DNA of 64,000 bases from Diplolepis rosae (lineage: Eukaryota > Arthropoda > Insecta > Hymenoptera > Diplolepididae), in contig JAPYXD010000382.1 of assembly GCA_030998225.1 (NCBI GenBank), positions 930,001 through 994,000 on the forward strand, in the 5' to 3' direction. Made by a program: the position numbers and the translations under genes. Shown here piece by piece: positions 1 through 13,197 of this stretch (position 1 is its first letter; each line of letters starts with the position of its first letter). The notes beneath the pieces are model-generated. The model saw only the letters and a list, made by a program, of their open reading frames with translations. It was not told where the DNA came from and did not search any database.

Positions 1-1018
1 TTACATTACGGGCGTGATGTTAACTAAAAATACAATACCTTTGTAAAAGTATTGTCAATTAAGCTTGTTACGCATGTATCTCACATGTCAATTTAAAATA
101 TCTTAAAAATTCTTAAAAATTTTTATTTTCCGGGTTTTTGCGGTTTCAGTATCAGTAATTGCATTATGGATTTGCTCTACTATGAATACAATACTTTTGG
201 AAAATTATTGTAAACAAGGTTTTATACACATATATCCTACCTGTCAATTCAAAATAACTAAAGAAATCTCTTATTCTTCGCGTTTTCGTGTTTTCGCGTT
301 TTCGCGTTCTCGCGTTTTCGCGTTCTCGCGGTTTCTATGTGAAGTAATTACATTATGGGAATCCTTTACTTTGAATACAATACTTTCGAAAAAGTATTGG
401 CAACAAAGTTTTTCATGCGCATATGATGCATGTCAATTTAAAATGACATTATGGGATCGCTTTATTATAAATACAATACTTTCGTAAAATTATTGTCAAC
501 CAAGTTTTTTACGCATATATAATACGTGTCAATTTAAAATAACTAAAAAATTTCTATTTTTCGTGTTTTCGCATATTTATGATTGGTAATTACATTGCGG
601 GAGTGATTCTTACTATAAATACAATACTTTTGAAAAATATTGTCATAAAGATTTTCACGCATATATCATACTTGTCAGTTAAAATAAATAAAAAATTCTC
701 TTTTTTCGCGTTTATAACAGTGAGTTCAGTCTCATATCAATTCATAAATGCTTTTTTTCGTGGATCTAGAATTAGTAATCGTATTACGGTACTGTCTCAA
801 TCTAAATACAATGCTAAAAACAGGTTTGGCAACAAGGGTTCACGCGCATATCATACATTTCTAATTAGAGCAATTAAAAAAAATTCTATTCTTCGTGTTC
901 TCAGGATTACTGATTGCATTATGTGTTCGTTTTGATATAAATACAATATTTCAGTAAAAGTATTGGCAAAAAAGTTTTCTACATGTATTTTAATTCAAAA
1001 TAACTTAAAAATTCTATA
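1..1018. repeat. Satellite array, left segment (divergent monomers)
   Basis: Tandem, diverged monomers of about 150 bp. Each holds a TAATTACATTACGGG-like or TAATTGCATTATGGG-like block, a TACAATACTTT block and an ACGCATATAT block. Monomers near the PLE are the most divergent and carry short CGCGTTTT runs (about 270-335). The same divergent monomers recur beside PLE copy 2 (from about 11370) and beside the third leader (from about 33.6 kb). Short open frames through this DNA are by-products of the repeat, not genes. Confidence 0.9.
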
Positions 1019-1688
1019 CCATTCTCTTTTATCAAAAAATGTTCTCACTCGCGATTATTTTTAACGACTGTATGAAAATATGTTCGAGGGAGTGTTTTGG
1101 TACCGTATTGAGCGAGTTTTCTGACGGATTCCTGCGAACATGTGGTATGGGGTTTGCTTTCCTCGAACGCTTTGGCACATAGAAATCTCAAGTGCTCGGG
1201 ACGTTGAAAAGATTTTGAGTGTGCATACTCTTTGAGGTTGTAACTTGACTCCTCATAACAAGTTTTCTCGTATACAGAAAATTCTCAATATTTTCTAAAT
1301 CTGTTTTCTCTCTGTCTTGCAGCGGAGTGGCAGTCTACCATACTGACTGTCGACTCCGTGATCGCAAAGAGGAAAAAAAAAAAAAAAAAATTTCAATTTT
1401 TTCTTCCCAAATTCAAATTTATCGGTTTTCGACTCACCCTTAACTTCTCGGGTTCGTGTGTGTGTGTGTTGTGCTGTGCGTTCTCCATCGAGGGCTCACG
1501 ATTGGTTTTTTGAAATCTGTGTGAGGACGATGCTGGAGGGTCTATTCGCATGTTCTAATTTTATTAATAAATTTATTATAAAAATAAAACAATAAAAAAA
1601 CAAAAACAAAAAGAAAATAAATATTAAGTTGCATGAGTTTTGCTTGTTTAGTTTATAATTATTATTTTTAATGCAAATTAAGATTATT

Positions 1689-1729
1689 GGCTCTGAAGAG
1701 GGCCCCCATTTGTGGCCCAAACGTTTGCC
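1689..1729 (+). ncRNA. Hammerhead-ribozyme-like motif in PLE leader, copy 1 (core damaged)
   Basis: CTGAAGA at 1693-1699 matches the hammerhead CUGANGA core. A G-rich/C-rich helix follows (GGGCC at 1700-1704 against GGCC at 1714-1717, one bulged G). Next come CAAAC (1718-1722), where GAAAC is expected, and GTT then TGCC (1726-1729), which pairs with GGC at 1689-1691. A two-base stem III (AC/GT, no loop) is the known pattern of PLE-associated hammerheads that cleave as dimers. The G12-equivalent is C here, so this copy is predicted inactive. It lies 108 bp upstream of the PLE start codon. Confidence 0.6.
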
Positions 1730-1836
1730 TTTCTGATGTTTATATTTTTTACGACATAAACAAATTGGAACTAAACTGACCCCATGCCAAATTAAATATC
1801 ACAGATATATCACTGTGGGTCAATATAACAAAGGAC

Positions 1837-4367
1837 ATGTGCAGGAACATGTCAAGATACAATTCTACAAATGGCAACAATTATAGGGGTAGAAATGGAG
1901 CGGGTTTTTATAAACAAATTGAAGAGACATATGGAATTGAGGAGGCATCACTCCTCAAAAAATGGTCTCAATTAAATCTAGATGTTGCTAAAAGTTTTAA
2001 TCAAAGAATCTTGTTATTACGTTGTAGGAAACTCGATGTTGTTCCTAAACACTTGCAAATACTCTGTACTCAAACCATTGAGTTTAATTCTAGAAGTATA
2101 TCGAATAGATTTTCCAACTTGCATATCACTTTTCAGAGGTCTGTTTTGAGTCTCGAAATACGTGATATATGTGCACATTTAAGGTATCTTGAGAATCAGA
2201 TCAGGCATCTTGAGGATAGAATAGTTGTTGTTTTTCCTAGCCACTTGTTCAACAGTTTTTTTGAATTTGAATCTGGGAAAGTTTCGCGCCAATTCGAGGA
2301 AAGCAAATCTAAATGTAAAAGAAAATTGGATTGTCTAATTAGCGCTCTTGATTCCAAAAAAAGGACAGTCTCCGACAATAAACTTAATCAAAAAGTGGTT
2401 CAAAAATCTGACAGGAAATGAAATCCCTGAAAATGTCGCAAAAATAGCTAGCTTAGGTATAAATTTCGGGCTTACTATCAAAAAACGTGAAATTCCCACA
2501 TATACTATTATCGCAGACTTTGAATCTAACATTAATAAAATTAACTCTGAATCGCAGGACAAAATGAGACATAAAGTTGGAAATGTTGTTAATAATTTTA
2601 AGAAAGGTGTCAACGAACACAAATCGAAATTCGTACAACCGGTTAGAGAAATCAAAGAAGCTAGAAATTTCGTTAAAAATAACCCGGATATAGTTTTTAT
2701 TAGGGCAGACAAGGGTAACACCACAGTAGCCTTGACGCGAGAGAATTACAATGAAAAAGTTACAAACCTTTTACAAGACGAGAACACATATCAAGTCCGG
2801 TCCAAAGACACAACAACCAAAATACAAAATAAGGTTAATTCCCTCGTGAAATCATGGGAAAACAAGAGTCTTATTAACAATCTGTTAGCCAAGGACTTAA
2901 AGTCTTCTAATGCAATTCCCTCGAGATTCTATGGATTACCAAAAATCCACAAAGAAGGTAACCCTGTTAGACCCATTGTTTCCTATGTGGGTAGCCCAAC
3001 CTACAATCTAGCATCCTTCTTTTGCTCTACCATATCCAAAAATACCACCCCACCAAAATCAAAAATCATTAACAGTTTTGAACTAGTCAATAAATTAAAA
3101 AACGTAAGCGTCCCTGAAAACTATGTTCTCGCCTCCTTAGATGTAGTCTCCCTCTTCACGAATATACCCAAAGAAGCAGCTATTTCTGCTGTTAAAAGTA
3201 GATGGGATGAGATTCGTTGCAAAGTATCCTTACCATGGAGAGATTACGAAGAAGGGTTGCGACTGTGCTTGGACAGCACAGATTTCAATTTTGATGGTAC
3301 CACTTAGTTTCAAAAACGAGGATTACCAATGGGTTCTCCTTTATCCCCCGTCCTTGCTGATATAGTGATGGATGACCTAGAAAAAGACAGACTTTCCAAC
3401 CTTGATTCTGAAGTACCTGTCTATTTCCGATACGTAGACGATATTCTTATCGTGGTTCCTAACACACATGTTGACCGTATTGTACAAATCTTTAATACCA
3501 ACCCCTTCAACATCAAATTCACCCTCGAAAAAGAGGTCGATGGTGCTATCAATTTCTTAGATGTCTCTATCATGAGGAAACAGAACCGTAAACTCTCTTT
3601 CAATTGGTACAGAAAACCAACTTGGTCAGGCAGATACCTTAACTTTAATTCCAATCACCCCCTCAGATATAAAAAAAGTGTAATCAACAATTTGGTTGAT
3701 AGAGCAGTCTTACTTTCAGACATAGAATTTCAAAAAAGCAACCTTAAATTAATTACAGATACACTAGAAGAAAACGACTATCCCATTTTTTTCACACAAG
3801 AAATTATTAACCAGAGACTCCTCACTCTTGAACAAAAGATACGTTTAGGTAACAATCATATCGACATAAACACGGAAAGCAAACCCTTTATCAGTATTCC
3901 TTATATTGAAGGCCTTTCGGAAAAAACATCAGGAATCCTACACAGCTACAACTTAAACACTGCGTATAAAAATAAAAAACCTTAAAATGATATTCAAATC
4001 AACTAAAGATAAAATACCTAAAGAACATTCCTGTAACATCGTTTACAGTGTTCCTTGCAAAGGGAATGAGTGCAAAGCAGTCTATATAGGTCAAACAAAA
4101 CGGATCCTCAAAAACAGACTAAAAGAACACAAAAATAACATTAGAGAAAGCCCCAATAAACAAAATGCACTAACGAAACATACAATTGAGCAGGACCATT
4201 TTTTTGATTTTGATAAAACCATAATTCTAGCTAATGAAGAGAAATATAAAAAAAGATTATTGTTGGAGATGTGCCATATCGTAGGTACAGATGATGCGGT
4301 GAACCTGAGTACAGACGTGGAAAACCTTTCCAAGATTTATAACCCTATACTAAAAAAAGGGTCATAA
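1837..4367 (+). pseudogene. PLE polyprotein (RT + GIY-YIG endonuclease), broken copy 1
   Basis: Homologous over its whole length to the better-preserved copy at 13198-15729, with which it differs by only a handful of bases. It is split into four frames' worth of reading: an extra base in an A-run near 2390 shifts the frame, an in-frame TAG lies at 3305-3307, and a two-base contraction of an A-run near 3978 shifts it again. The start ATG at 1837 was chosen by match to copy 2. Recognisable pieces are the PLE RT motif YGLPKIHK, the motif A block SLDVVSLFTN, the motif B block GLPMGSPLSP, YVDD, and a C-terminal GIY-YIG domain with YIGQT. The TAG is shared with copy 2 and so predates the duplication; the two frameshifts are private. 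Not expected to make a full protein. Confidence 0.9.
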
Positions 4368-4431
4368 TAATATAAAGAAAAAGGGGGACCTGGGTCCTAG
4401 GACCTGTGACTCCACTACTCGGGCATTAAAT

Positions 4432-7400
4432 ATCTTTTATAATTGCATTACGGAATTGATTCCTACTATGAATACAATACCTTTGAAAAAGTATTGTAAA
4501 AAATTTTTTTTACGCATATATCTTAAATGACAATTTAAAATGAATTATAATTTTATTATTTTTCATGTTTTCGCGGTTTCAGGTTCAGTAATTGCATTAT
4601 GGGATTGCTTTACTATAAATACAATACATTCCATAAAGTATTAAAGTTTTTTACGCGTACATCATACAGGTGAATTTAAAATATCCAGAGAAACTTATTC
4701 TTCGCATTATCGCGTAATTATGATTGGTAATTACATTACGGGAGTAATGTTCACTATAAATACAATACTTTTGAAAAAGTATTGTCAATTAAGCTTGTTA
4801 CGCATATATCTCACATGTCAATTTAAAATATCTTAAAAATTCTTAAAAATTTTTATTTTCCGGGTTTTCGCGGTTTCAGTATCAGTAATTGCATTATGGA
4901 ATTGCTCTACTATAAATACAATACTTTTAAAAGAGTATTCTCAACTAAGTTTTTTACTCATAGATCTTACATGTCAATTCAAAATATCTTAAAAATTGTT
5001 TAAAAATTTTATTTTTCGGGTTTTCGCGGTTTCAGGACCAGTATTTGCATTATGGAATTGCTCTACTGTAAATAAAACACTTTTGAAAAAGTATTTCTAA
5101 CAAAGATTTTTACGCATATATCTTATAGGTCAAATTAAAATATCCAGAGAATCTTATTCTTCGCGTTATCGCGTAATTATGATTGGTAATTACATTACGG
5201 GAGTGATGTTCACTATAAATACAATACTTTTGAAAAAGTATTGTCAACTTAGGTTTTTACGCATATATCTCACATGTCAATTTGAAATATCATAACAATT
5301 TTTTTAAAAAATTTTATTTTTCGGGTTTCCGCGTTTTCAGGATTAGCAATGGCATTATGGGATCGCTTTACTATAAATAAAATACTCTTGATAAAGTATT
5401 GTCAACTAAGTTTTTTACGCATGTATCTCACATGTCGTTTCAAAATATCTTAAAAATTTTATTTTTCGGGTTTTCGCGGTTTCAGGACCAGTATTTGCAT
5501 TATGGAATTGCTCTACTATAAATAAAAAACTTTTGAAAAAGTATTTCTAACAATGATTTTTACGCATATATCTTGTAGGTCAAATTAAAATATCCAGAGT
5601 ATCTTATTCTTCGCGTTATCGCGTAATTGTGATTGGTAATTACATTACGGGAGTGATGTTCACTATAAATACAATACTTTTGAAAAAGTATTGTCAACTT
5701 AGGTTTTTACGCATATATCTCACATGTCAATTTGAAATATCATAAAAATTTTTTTTTAAAATTTTATTTTTCGGGTTTCCGCGTTTTCAGGATTAGCAAT
5801 GGAACTATGGGATCGCTTTACTATAAATAAAATACTCTTGATAAAGTATTGTCAACTAAGTTTTTTACGCATATATCTCACATGTCAATTTAAAATATCT
5901 TAAAAATTTTTTAAAAAATTTTATTTTTCGGGTTTTCGCGTTTTCAGGATCAATAATTTCATTATGGAATTGTTCTACTATAAATAAAATACTTTTGAAA
6001 AAGTAATTGTAACAGAGATTTTTACGCATATATCTTACAGGTCTATTTAAAATATCCAGAGGATTTTATTCTTCGCATTGTCGCGTAATTATGATTGGTA
6101 ATTACATTACGGGCGTGATGTTCACTAAAAATACAATACCTTTGTAATAGTATTGTCAATTAAGCTTGTTACGCATATATCTCACATGTCAATTCACAAT
6201 ATCTTAACAATTGTTTAAAAATTTTATTTTTCGGGTTTTCACGTTTTCAGGATCAATAATTTCATTATGGAATTGTTCTACTATAAATAAAATACTTTTG
6301 AAAAAGTAATTGTAACAGAGACTTTTACGCATATATCTTACAGGTCTATTTAAAATATCCAGAGAATTTTATTCTTCGCATTGTCGCGTAATTATGATTG
6401 GTAATTACATTACGGGCGTGATGTTCACTAAAAATACAATACCTTTGTAATAGTATTGTCAATTAAGCTTGTTACGCATATATCTCACATGTCAATTCAC
6501 AATATCTTAACAATTGTTTAAAAATTTTATTTTTCGGGTTTTCACGTTTTCAGGATCAATAATTTCATTATGGAATTGTTCTACTATAAATAAAATACAA
6601 TTGAAAAAGTAATTCCAACAGAGATTTTTACGCATATATCTTATAGGTCAAATTAAAAAATCCAGAGTATCTTATTCTTCGCGTTATCGCGTAATTATGA
6701 TTGGTAATTACATTACGGGCGTGATGTTCACTAAAAATACAATACTTTTGAAAAAGTATTTCTAAAAGATTTCTATGCATATATCTTATAGGTCAAATTA
6801 AAAAATCCAGAGTATCTTATTCTTCGCGTTATCGCGTAATTATGATTGGTAATTACATTACGGGAGTGATGTTCACTTTAAATACAATACTTTTGAAAAA
6901 GTATTCTCAACTAAGTTTTTTACGCATATATCTTTCATGTCAATTCAAAACATCTCAAAAATTGTTTAAAAATTTTATTTTTCGTGTTTTCTCGTTTTCA
7001 GGATCAGTATTTGCATTATGGAATTGCTCTACAATAAATAAAACACTTTTGAAAAAGTATTTCTAACAATGATTTTTACGCGTATATCTTATAGGTCAAA
7101 TTAAAATATCAAGAGAATCTTATTCTTCGCGTTATCGCGTAATTATGATTGGTAATTACATTACGGGCGTGATGTTCACTTTAAATACAATACTTTTGAA
7201 AAAGTATTCTCAACTAAGTTTTTTACGCATATATCTTACATGTCAATTTAAATTATCATAAAAATTCTTAAAAATTTTATTTTTCGGGTTTTCGCGGTTT
7301 CACGATCAGTATTTGCATTATGGAATTGCTCTACTGTAAATAAAATACTTTCGAAAAAGTATTTCTAACAATGATTTTTACGCATGTATCTTGTAGGTCA

Positions 7401-10400
7401 AATTAAAATATCAAGAGAATCTTTTTCTTCGCGTTATCGCGTAATTGTGATTGGTAATTACATGATGGGAGTGATGTTCACTATAAATACAATACTATTG
7501 AAAAAAGTATTGTCAACTTAGGTTTTTATGCATATATCTCACATGTCGTTTCAAAATATCTTAAAAATTTTATTTTTCGGGTGTTCGCGGTTTCAGGATC
7601 AGTATTTGCATTATGCAATTGCTCTACTATAAATAAAAAACTTTTGAAAAAGTATTTCTAACAAAGGTTTTTCTGCATATATCTTATAGGTCAAATTAAA
7701 AAATCCAGAGTATCTTATTCTTCGCGTTATCGCGTAATTATGATTGGTAATTACATTACGGGCGTGATGTTCACTAAAAATACAATACTTTTGAAAAAGT
7801 ATTTCTAACAAAGATTTTTACGCATATATCTTATAGGTCAAATTAAAAAATCCAGAGTATCTTATTCTTCGCGTTATCGCGTAATTATGATTGGTAATTA
7901 CATTACGGGCGTGATGTTCACTAAAAATACAATACTTTTGAAAAAGTATTTCTAACAAAGATTTTTACGCATATATCTTATAGGTCAAATTAAAAAATCC
8001 AGAGTATCTTATTCTTCGCGTTATCGCGTAATTATGATTGGTAATTACATTACGGGCGTGATGTTCACTAAAAATACAATACTTTTGAAAAAGTATTTCT
8101 AACAAAGATTTTTATGCATATATCTTATAGGTCAAATTAAAAAATCAAGAGTACTTTATCTTCGCGTTATCGCGTAATTATGATTCGTAATTACATTACG
8201 GGAGTCATGTTCACTATAAATAAAATACTCTTGAAAAAGTATTCTCAACTAAGTTTTTTACGCATATATCTTACATGTCAATTCAAAATATCTTAAAAAT
8301 TGTTTAAAAATTTTATTTTTCGGGTTTTCGCGGTTTCAGTATCAGTATTTGCATTATGGAATTGCTCTACTGTAAATAAAACACTTTTGAAAAAGTATTT
8401 CTAACAAAGATTTTTACGCATATATCTTATATGTCAAATTTAAATATCCAGAGAATCTTAATCTTCGCGTTATAGCGTAATTATGATTGGTAATTACATT
8501 ACGGGAGTGATGTTCACTATAAATACAATACTTTTGAAAAAGTATTTCTAACAAAGGTTTTTCTGCATATATCTTATAGGTCAAATTAAAAAATCCAGAG
8601 TATCTTATTCTTCGCGTTATCGCGTAATTATGATTGGTAATTACATTACGGGCGTGATGTTCACTAAAAATACAATAGTTTTGAAAAAGTATTTCTAACA
8701 ATGATTTTTATGCATATATCTTATAGGTCAAATTAAAAAATCAAGAGTATCTTATTCTTCGCGTTATCGCGTAATTATGATTGGTAATTACATTACGGGA
8801 GTGATGTTCACTATAAATAAAATACTCTTGAAAAAGTATTCTCAACTAAGTTTTTTACGCATATATCTTACATGTCAATTCAAAATATCTAAAAATTGTT
8901 TAAAAATTGTATTTTTCGGGTTTTCGCGGTTTCAGTATCAGTATTTACATTATGGAATTGCTCTACTGTAAATAAAACACTTTTGAAAAAGTATTTCTAA
9001 AAAAAGATTTTTACGCATATATCTTGTAGGTCAAATTAAAATATCAAGAGAATCTTTTTCTTCGCGTTATCGCGTAATTGTGATTGGTAATTACATTACG
9101 GGAGTGATGTTCACTATAAATACAATACATTTGAAGAAGTATTGTCAACTTAGGTTTTTACGCATATATCTCACATGTCAATTTGAAATATCTTAAAAAT
9201 TTGTTAAAAAATTTTATTTTTCGGGTTTTCGCGTTTTCAGGATCAGTAATTGCATTATGGAATTGCTCTACTATAAATACAATACTTTTGAAAAGTTATT
9301 CTCAACTAAGTTTTTTACGCATATATCTTACATGTCAATTCAAAATATCTTAAAAATTGTTTAAAAATTTGATTTTTAGGGTTTTGGCAGTTTTAGGACC
9401 AGTATTTGCATTATGGAATTGCTCTACTGTAAATAAAACACTTTTGAAAAAGTATTTCTAACAAAGTTTTTTACGCATATATCTTACATGTCAAATTAAA
9501 ATATCCAGTTAATCTTAATCTTCGCGTTATTGCGTAATTATGATTGGTAATTACATTACGGGAGTGATGTTCACTAAAGATACAATACCTTTGTAAAAGT
9601 GTGGTCAATTAAGCTTGTTACGCAAATATCTCACATGTCAATTTAAAATATCTTAAAAATTCTTTAAAATTTTTATTTTCCGTGTTTTCGCGGTTTCAGT
9701 ATCAGTAATTGCATTATGGAATTGCTCTACTATAAATACAATACTTTTGAAAAATTATTCTCAACTAAGTTTTTTACGCATATATCTTACATGTCAATTC
9801 AAAATATCTTAAAAATTCTTAAAAATTTTATTTTTCGGGTTTTCGCGGTTTCAGGACCAGTATTTGCATTATGGAATTGCTCTACTGTAAATAAAACACT
9901 TTTGAAAAAGTATTTCTAACAAAGATTTTTACGCATATATCTTATAGGTCAAATTAAAATATCCAGAGAATCTTATTCTTCGCGTTATCGCGTAATTATG
10001 ATTGGTAATTACATTACGGGAGTGATGTTCACTATAAATACAATACTTTTGAAAAAGTATTGTCAACTTAGGTTTTTACGCATATATCTCACATGTCAAT
10101 TTGAAATATCATAACAATTTTTTTAAAAAATTTTATTTTTCGGGTTTCCGCGTTTTCAGGATTAGCAATGGCATTATGGGATCGCTTTACTATGAATAAA
10201 ATACTCTTGATAAAGTATTGTCAACTAAGTTTTTTACGCATGTATCTCACATGTCGTTTCAAAATATCTTAAAAATTTTATTTTTCGGGTTTTCGCGGTT
10301 TCAGGATCAGTATTTGCATTATGGAATTGCTCTACTTTAAATAAAATACTTTTCAAAAGTATTTCTAACAATGATTTTTACGCATATACCTTGTAGGTCA

Positions 10401-12379
10401 AATTAAAATATCCATAGTATCTTATTCTTCGCGTTATCGCGTAATTGTGGCTGGTAATTACATTACGGGAGTGATGTTCACTATAAATACAATACATTTA
10501 AAAAAGTATTGTAAATTAAGCTTGTTACGCATATATATCACATGTCAATTTAAAATATCTTAAAAATTCTTAAAAATTTTTATTTTCCGGGTTTTCGCGG
10601 TTTCAGTATCAGTAATTGCATTATGGAATTGCTCTACTATAAATACAATACTTTTAAAAGAGTATTCTCAACTAAGTTTTTTACTCATAGATCTTACATG
10701 TCAATTCAAAATATCTTAAAAATTAATTAAAAATTTTATTTTTCGGGTTTTCGCGGTTTCAGGACCAGTATTTGCATTATGGAATTGCTCTACTGTAAAT
10801 AAAACACTTTTGAAAAAGTATTTCTAACAAAGATTTTTACGCATATATCTTATAGGTCAAATTAAAATATCCAGAGAATCTTATTCTTCGCGTTATCGCG
10901 TAATTATGATTGGTAATTACATTACGGGAGTGATGTTCACTAAAAATACAATACTTTTGAAAAAGTATTTCTAACAAAGATTTTTATGCATATATCTTAT
11001 AGGTCAAATTAAAAAATCCAGAGTATCTTATTCTTCGCGTTATCGCGTAATTATGATTGGTAATTACATTACGGGAGTGATGTTCACTATAAATACAATA
11101 CTTTTGAAAAAGTATTGTCAACTTAGGTTTTTACGCATATATCTCACATGTCAATTTGAAAAATCTTAAAATTTTTTTTAAAAAAATTTTATTTTTCGGG
11201 TTTTCGCGTTTTCAGGATCAATAATTTCATTATGGAATTGTTCTACTATAAATAAAATACATTTGAAAAAGTAATTCCACCAGAGATTTTTACGTTTATA
11301 TCTTACAGGTCTATTTAAAATATCCAGAGAATTTTATTCTTCCCATTATCGCGTAATTATGATTGGTAATTACATTACGGGCGTGATGTTAACTAAAAAT
11401 ACAATACCTTTGTAAAAGTATTGTCAATTAAGCTTGTTACGCATGTATCTCACATGTCAATTTAAAATATCTTAAAAATTCTTAAAAATTTTTATTTTCC
11501 GGGTTTTTGCGGTTTCAGTATCAGTAATTGCATTATGGATTTGCTCTACTATGAATACAATACTTTTGGAAAATTATTGTAAACAAGGTTTTATACACAT
11601 ATATCCTACCTGTCAATTCAAAATAACTAAAGAAATCTCTTATTCTTCGCGTTTTCGTGTTTTCGCGTTTTCGCGTTCTCGCGTTTTCGCGTTCTCGCGT
11701 TTCTATGTGAAGTAATTACTTTATGGGAATCCTTTACTTTGAATACAATACTTTCGAAAAAGTATTGGCAACAAAGTTTTTCATGCGCATATGATGCATG
11801 TCCATTTAAAATGACATTATGCGATCGCTTTATTATAAATACAATACTTTCGTAAAATTATTGTCAACCAAGTTTTTTACGCATATATAATACGTGTCAA
11901 TTTAAAATAACTCAAAAATTTCTATTCTTCGTGTTTTCACATATTTATGATTGGTAATTACGGGAGTGATTCTTACTATAAATACAATACTTTTGAAAAA
12001 TATTGTCATAAAGATTTTTACGCATATATCATACATGTCAGTTAAAATAAATAAAAAATTCTCTTTTTTCGCGTTTATAACAGTGAGTTCAGTCTCATAT
12101 CAATTCATAAATGTTTTTTTTCGTGGATCTAGAATTAGTTATCGTATTACGGTACTGTCTCAATCTAAATACAATGCTAAAAACAGGTTTGGCAACAAGG
12201 GTTCACGCGCATATCATACATTTCTAATTAGAGCAATTAAAAAAATTCTATTCTTCGTGTTCTCAGGATTACTGATTGCATTATGTGTTCGTTTTGATAT
12301 AAATACAATATTTCAGTAAAAGTATAGGCAAAAAAGTTTTCTACATGTATTTCAATTCAGAATAACTTAAAAATTCTAT
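4432..12379. repeat. Satellite array, middle segment, ~147- and ~156-bp monomers
   Basis: Two related monomer types alternate. Type A has the TTACATTACGGG block and repeats at 147 bp (successive starts 7741, 7888, 8035). Type B has the TTGCATTATGGAATTG block and repeats at 156 bp (4761, 4917, 5073). Nearly every monomer carries the dyad AATACTTTTGAAAAAGTATT, two 9-base arms around GA. Type A also carries CGCGTTATCGCG, where CGCG flanks a TTAT centre. Long-range identity shows higher-order organisation: 4432 onward matches 15793 onward, and about 5640-7200 matches about 26230-27780. The many short open frames are repeat artefacts. Confidence 0.93.
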
Positions 12380-13049
12380 ACCATTCTCTTTTATCAAAAA
12401 ATGTTCTCACTCGCGATTATTTTTAACGACTGTATTAAAATATGTTCGAGGGAGTGTTTCGGTACCGTATTGAGCGAGTTTTCTGACGGATTCCTTCGAA
12501 CATGTGGTATGGGGTTTGCTTTCCTCGAACGCTTTGGCACATAGAAATCTCAAGTGCTCGGGACGTTGAAAAGATTTTGAGTGTGCATACTCTTTGAGGT
12601 TGTAACTTGACTCCTCATAACAAGTTTTCTCGTATACAGAAAATTCTCAATATTTTCTAAATCTGTTTTCTCTCTGTCTTGCAGCGGAGTGGCAGTCTAC
12701 CATACTGACTGTCGACTCCGTGATCGCAAAGAGGAAAAAAAAAAAAAAAAAATTTCAATTTTTTCTTCCCAAATTCAAATTTATCGGTTTTCGACTCACC
12801 CTTAACTTCTCGGGTTCGTGTGTGTGTGTGTTGTGCTGTGCGTTCTCCATCGAGGGCTCACGATTGGTTTTTTGAAATCTGTGTGAGGACGATGCTGGAG
12901 GGTCTATTCGCATGTTCTAATTTTATTAATAAATTTATTATAAAAATAAAACAATAAAAAAGAAAAACAAAAAGAAAATAAATATTAAGTTGCATGAGTT
13001 TTGCTTGTTTAGTTTATAATTATTATTTTTAATGCAAATTAAGATTATT

Positions 13050-13090
13050 GGCTCTGAAGAGGGCCCCCATTTGTGGCCCAAACGTTTGCC
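13050..13090 (+). ncRNA. Hammerhead-ribozyme-like motif in PLE leader, copy 2 (core damaged)
   Basis: Same sequence as the motif at 1689-1729: CTGAAGA at 13054-13060, a GGGCC/GGCC helix, CAAAC in place of GAAAC, then GTT and TGCC. The G-to-C change at the G12-equivalent is shared with copy 1, so it predates the duplication. Predicted inactive as it stands. Confidence 0.6.
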
Positions 13091-13197
13091 TTTCTGATGT
13101 TTATATTTTTTACGACATAAACAAATTGGAACTAAACTGACCCCATGCCAAATTAAATATCACAGATATATCACTGTGGGTCAATATAACAAAGGAC

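Larger units (their letters stand above)
1019..4431 (+). mobile_element. Penelope-like element (PLE), copy 1, inside the satellite
   Basis: Unique sequence interrupts the satellite between about 1019 and 4431. It has an ~820-bp leader with a poly-A run, a TG repeat near 1452 and a hammerhead-like motif at 1689-1729, then a broken reverse transcriptase/GIY-YIG coding region (1837-4367), then a short tail with a GGTCCTAGGACC palindrome. The combination of PLE-type RT and GIY-YIG endonuclease identifies the Penelope class. The monomer left of the element is cut within its T-rich part and the array resumes in the equivalent part of a monomer at about 4432. I see no clear target duplication or flanking LTR pair, so the ends are approximate. 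Confidence 0.85.
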
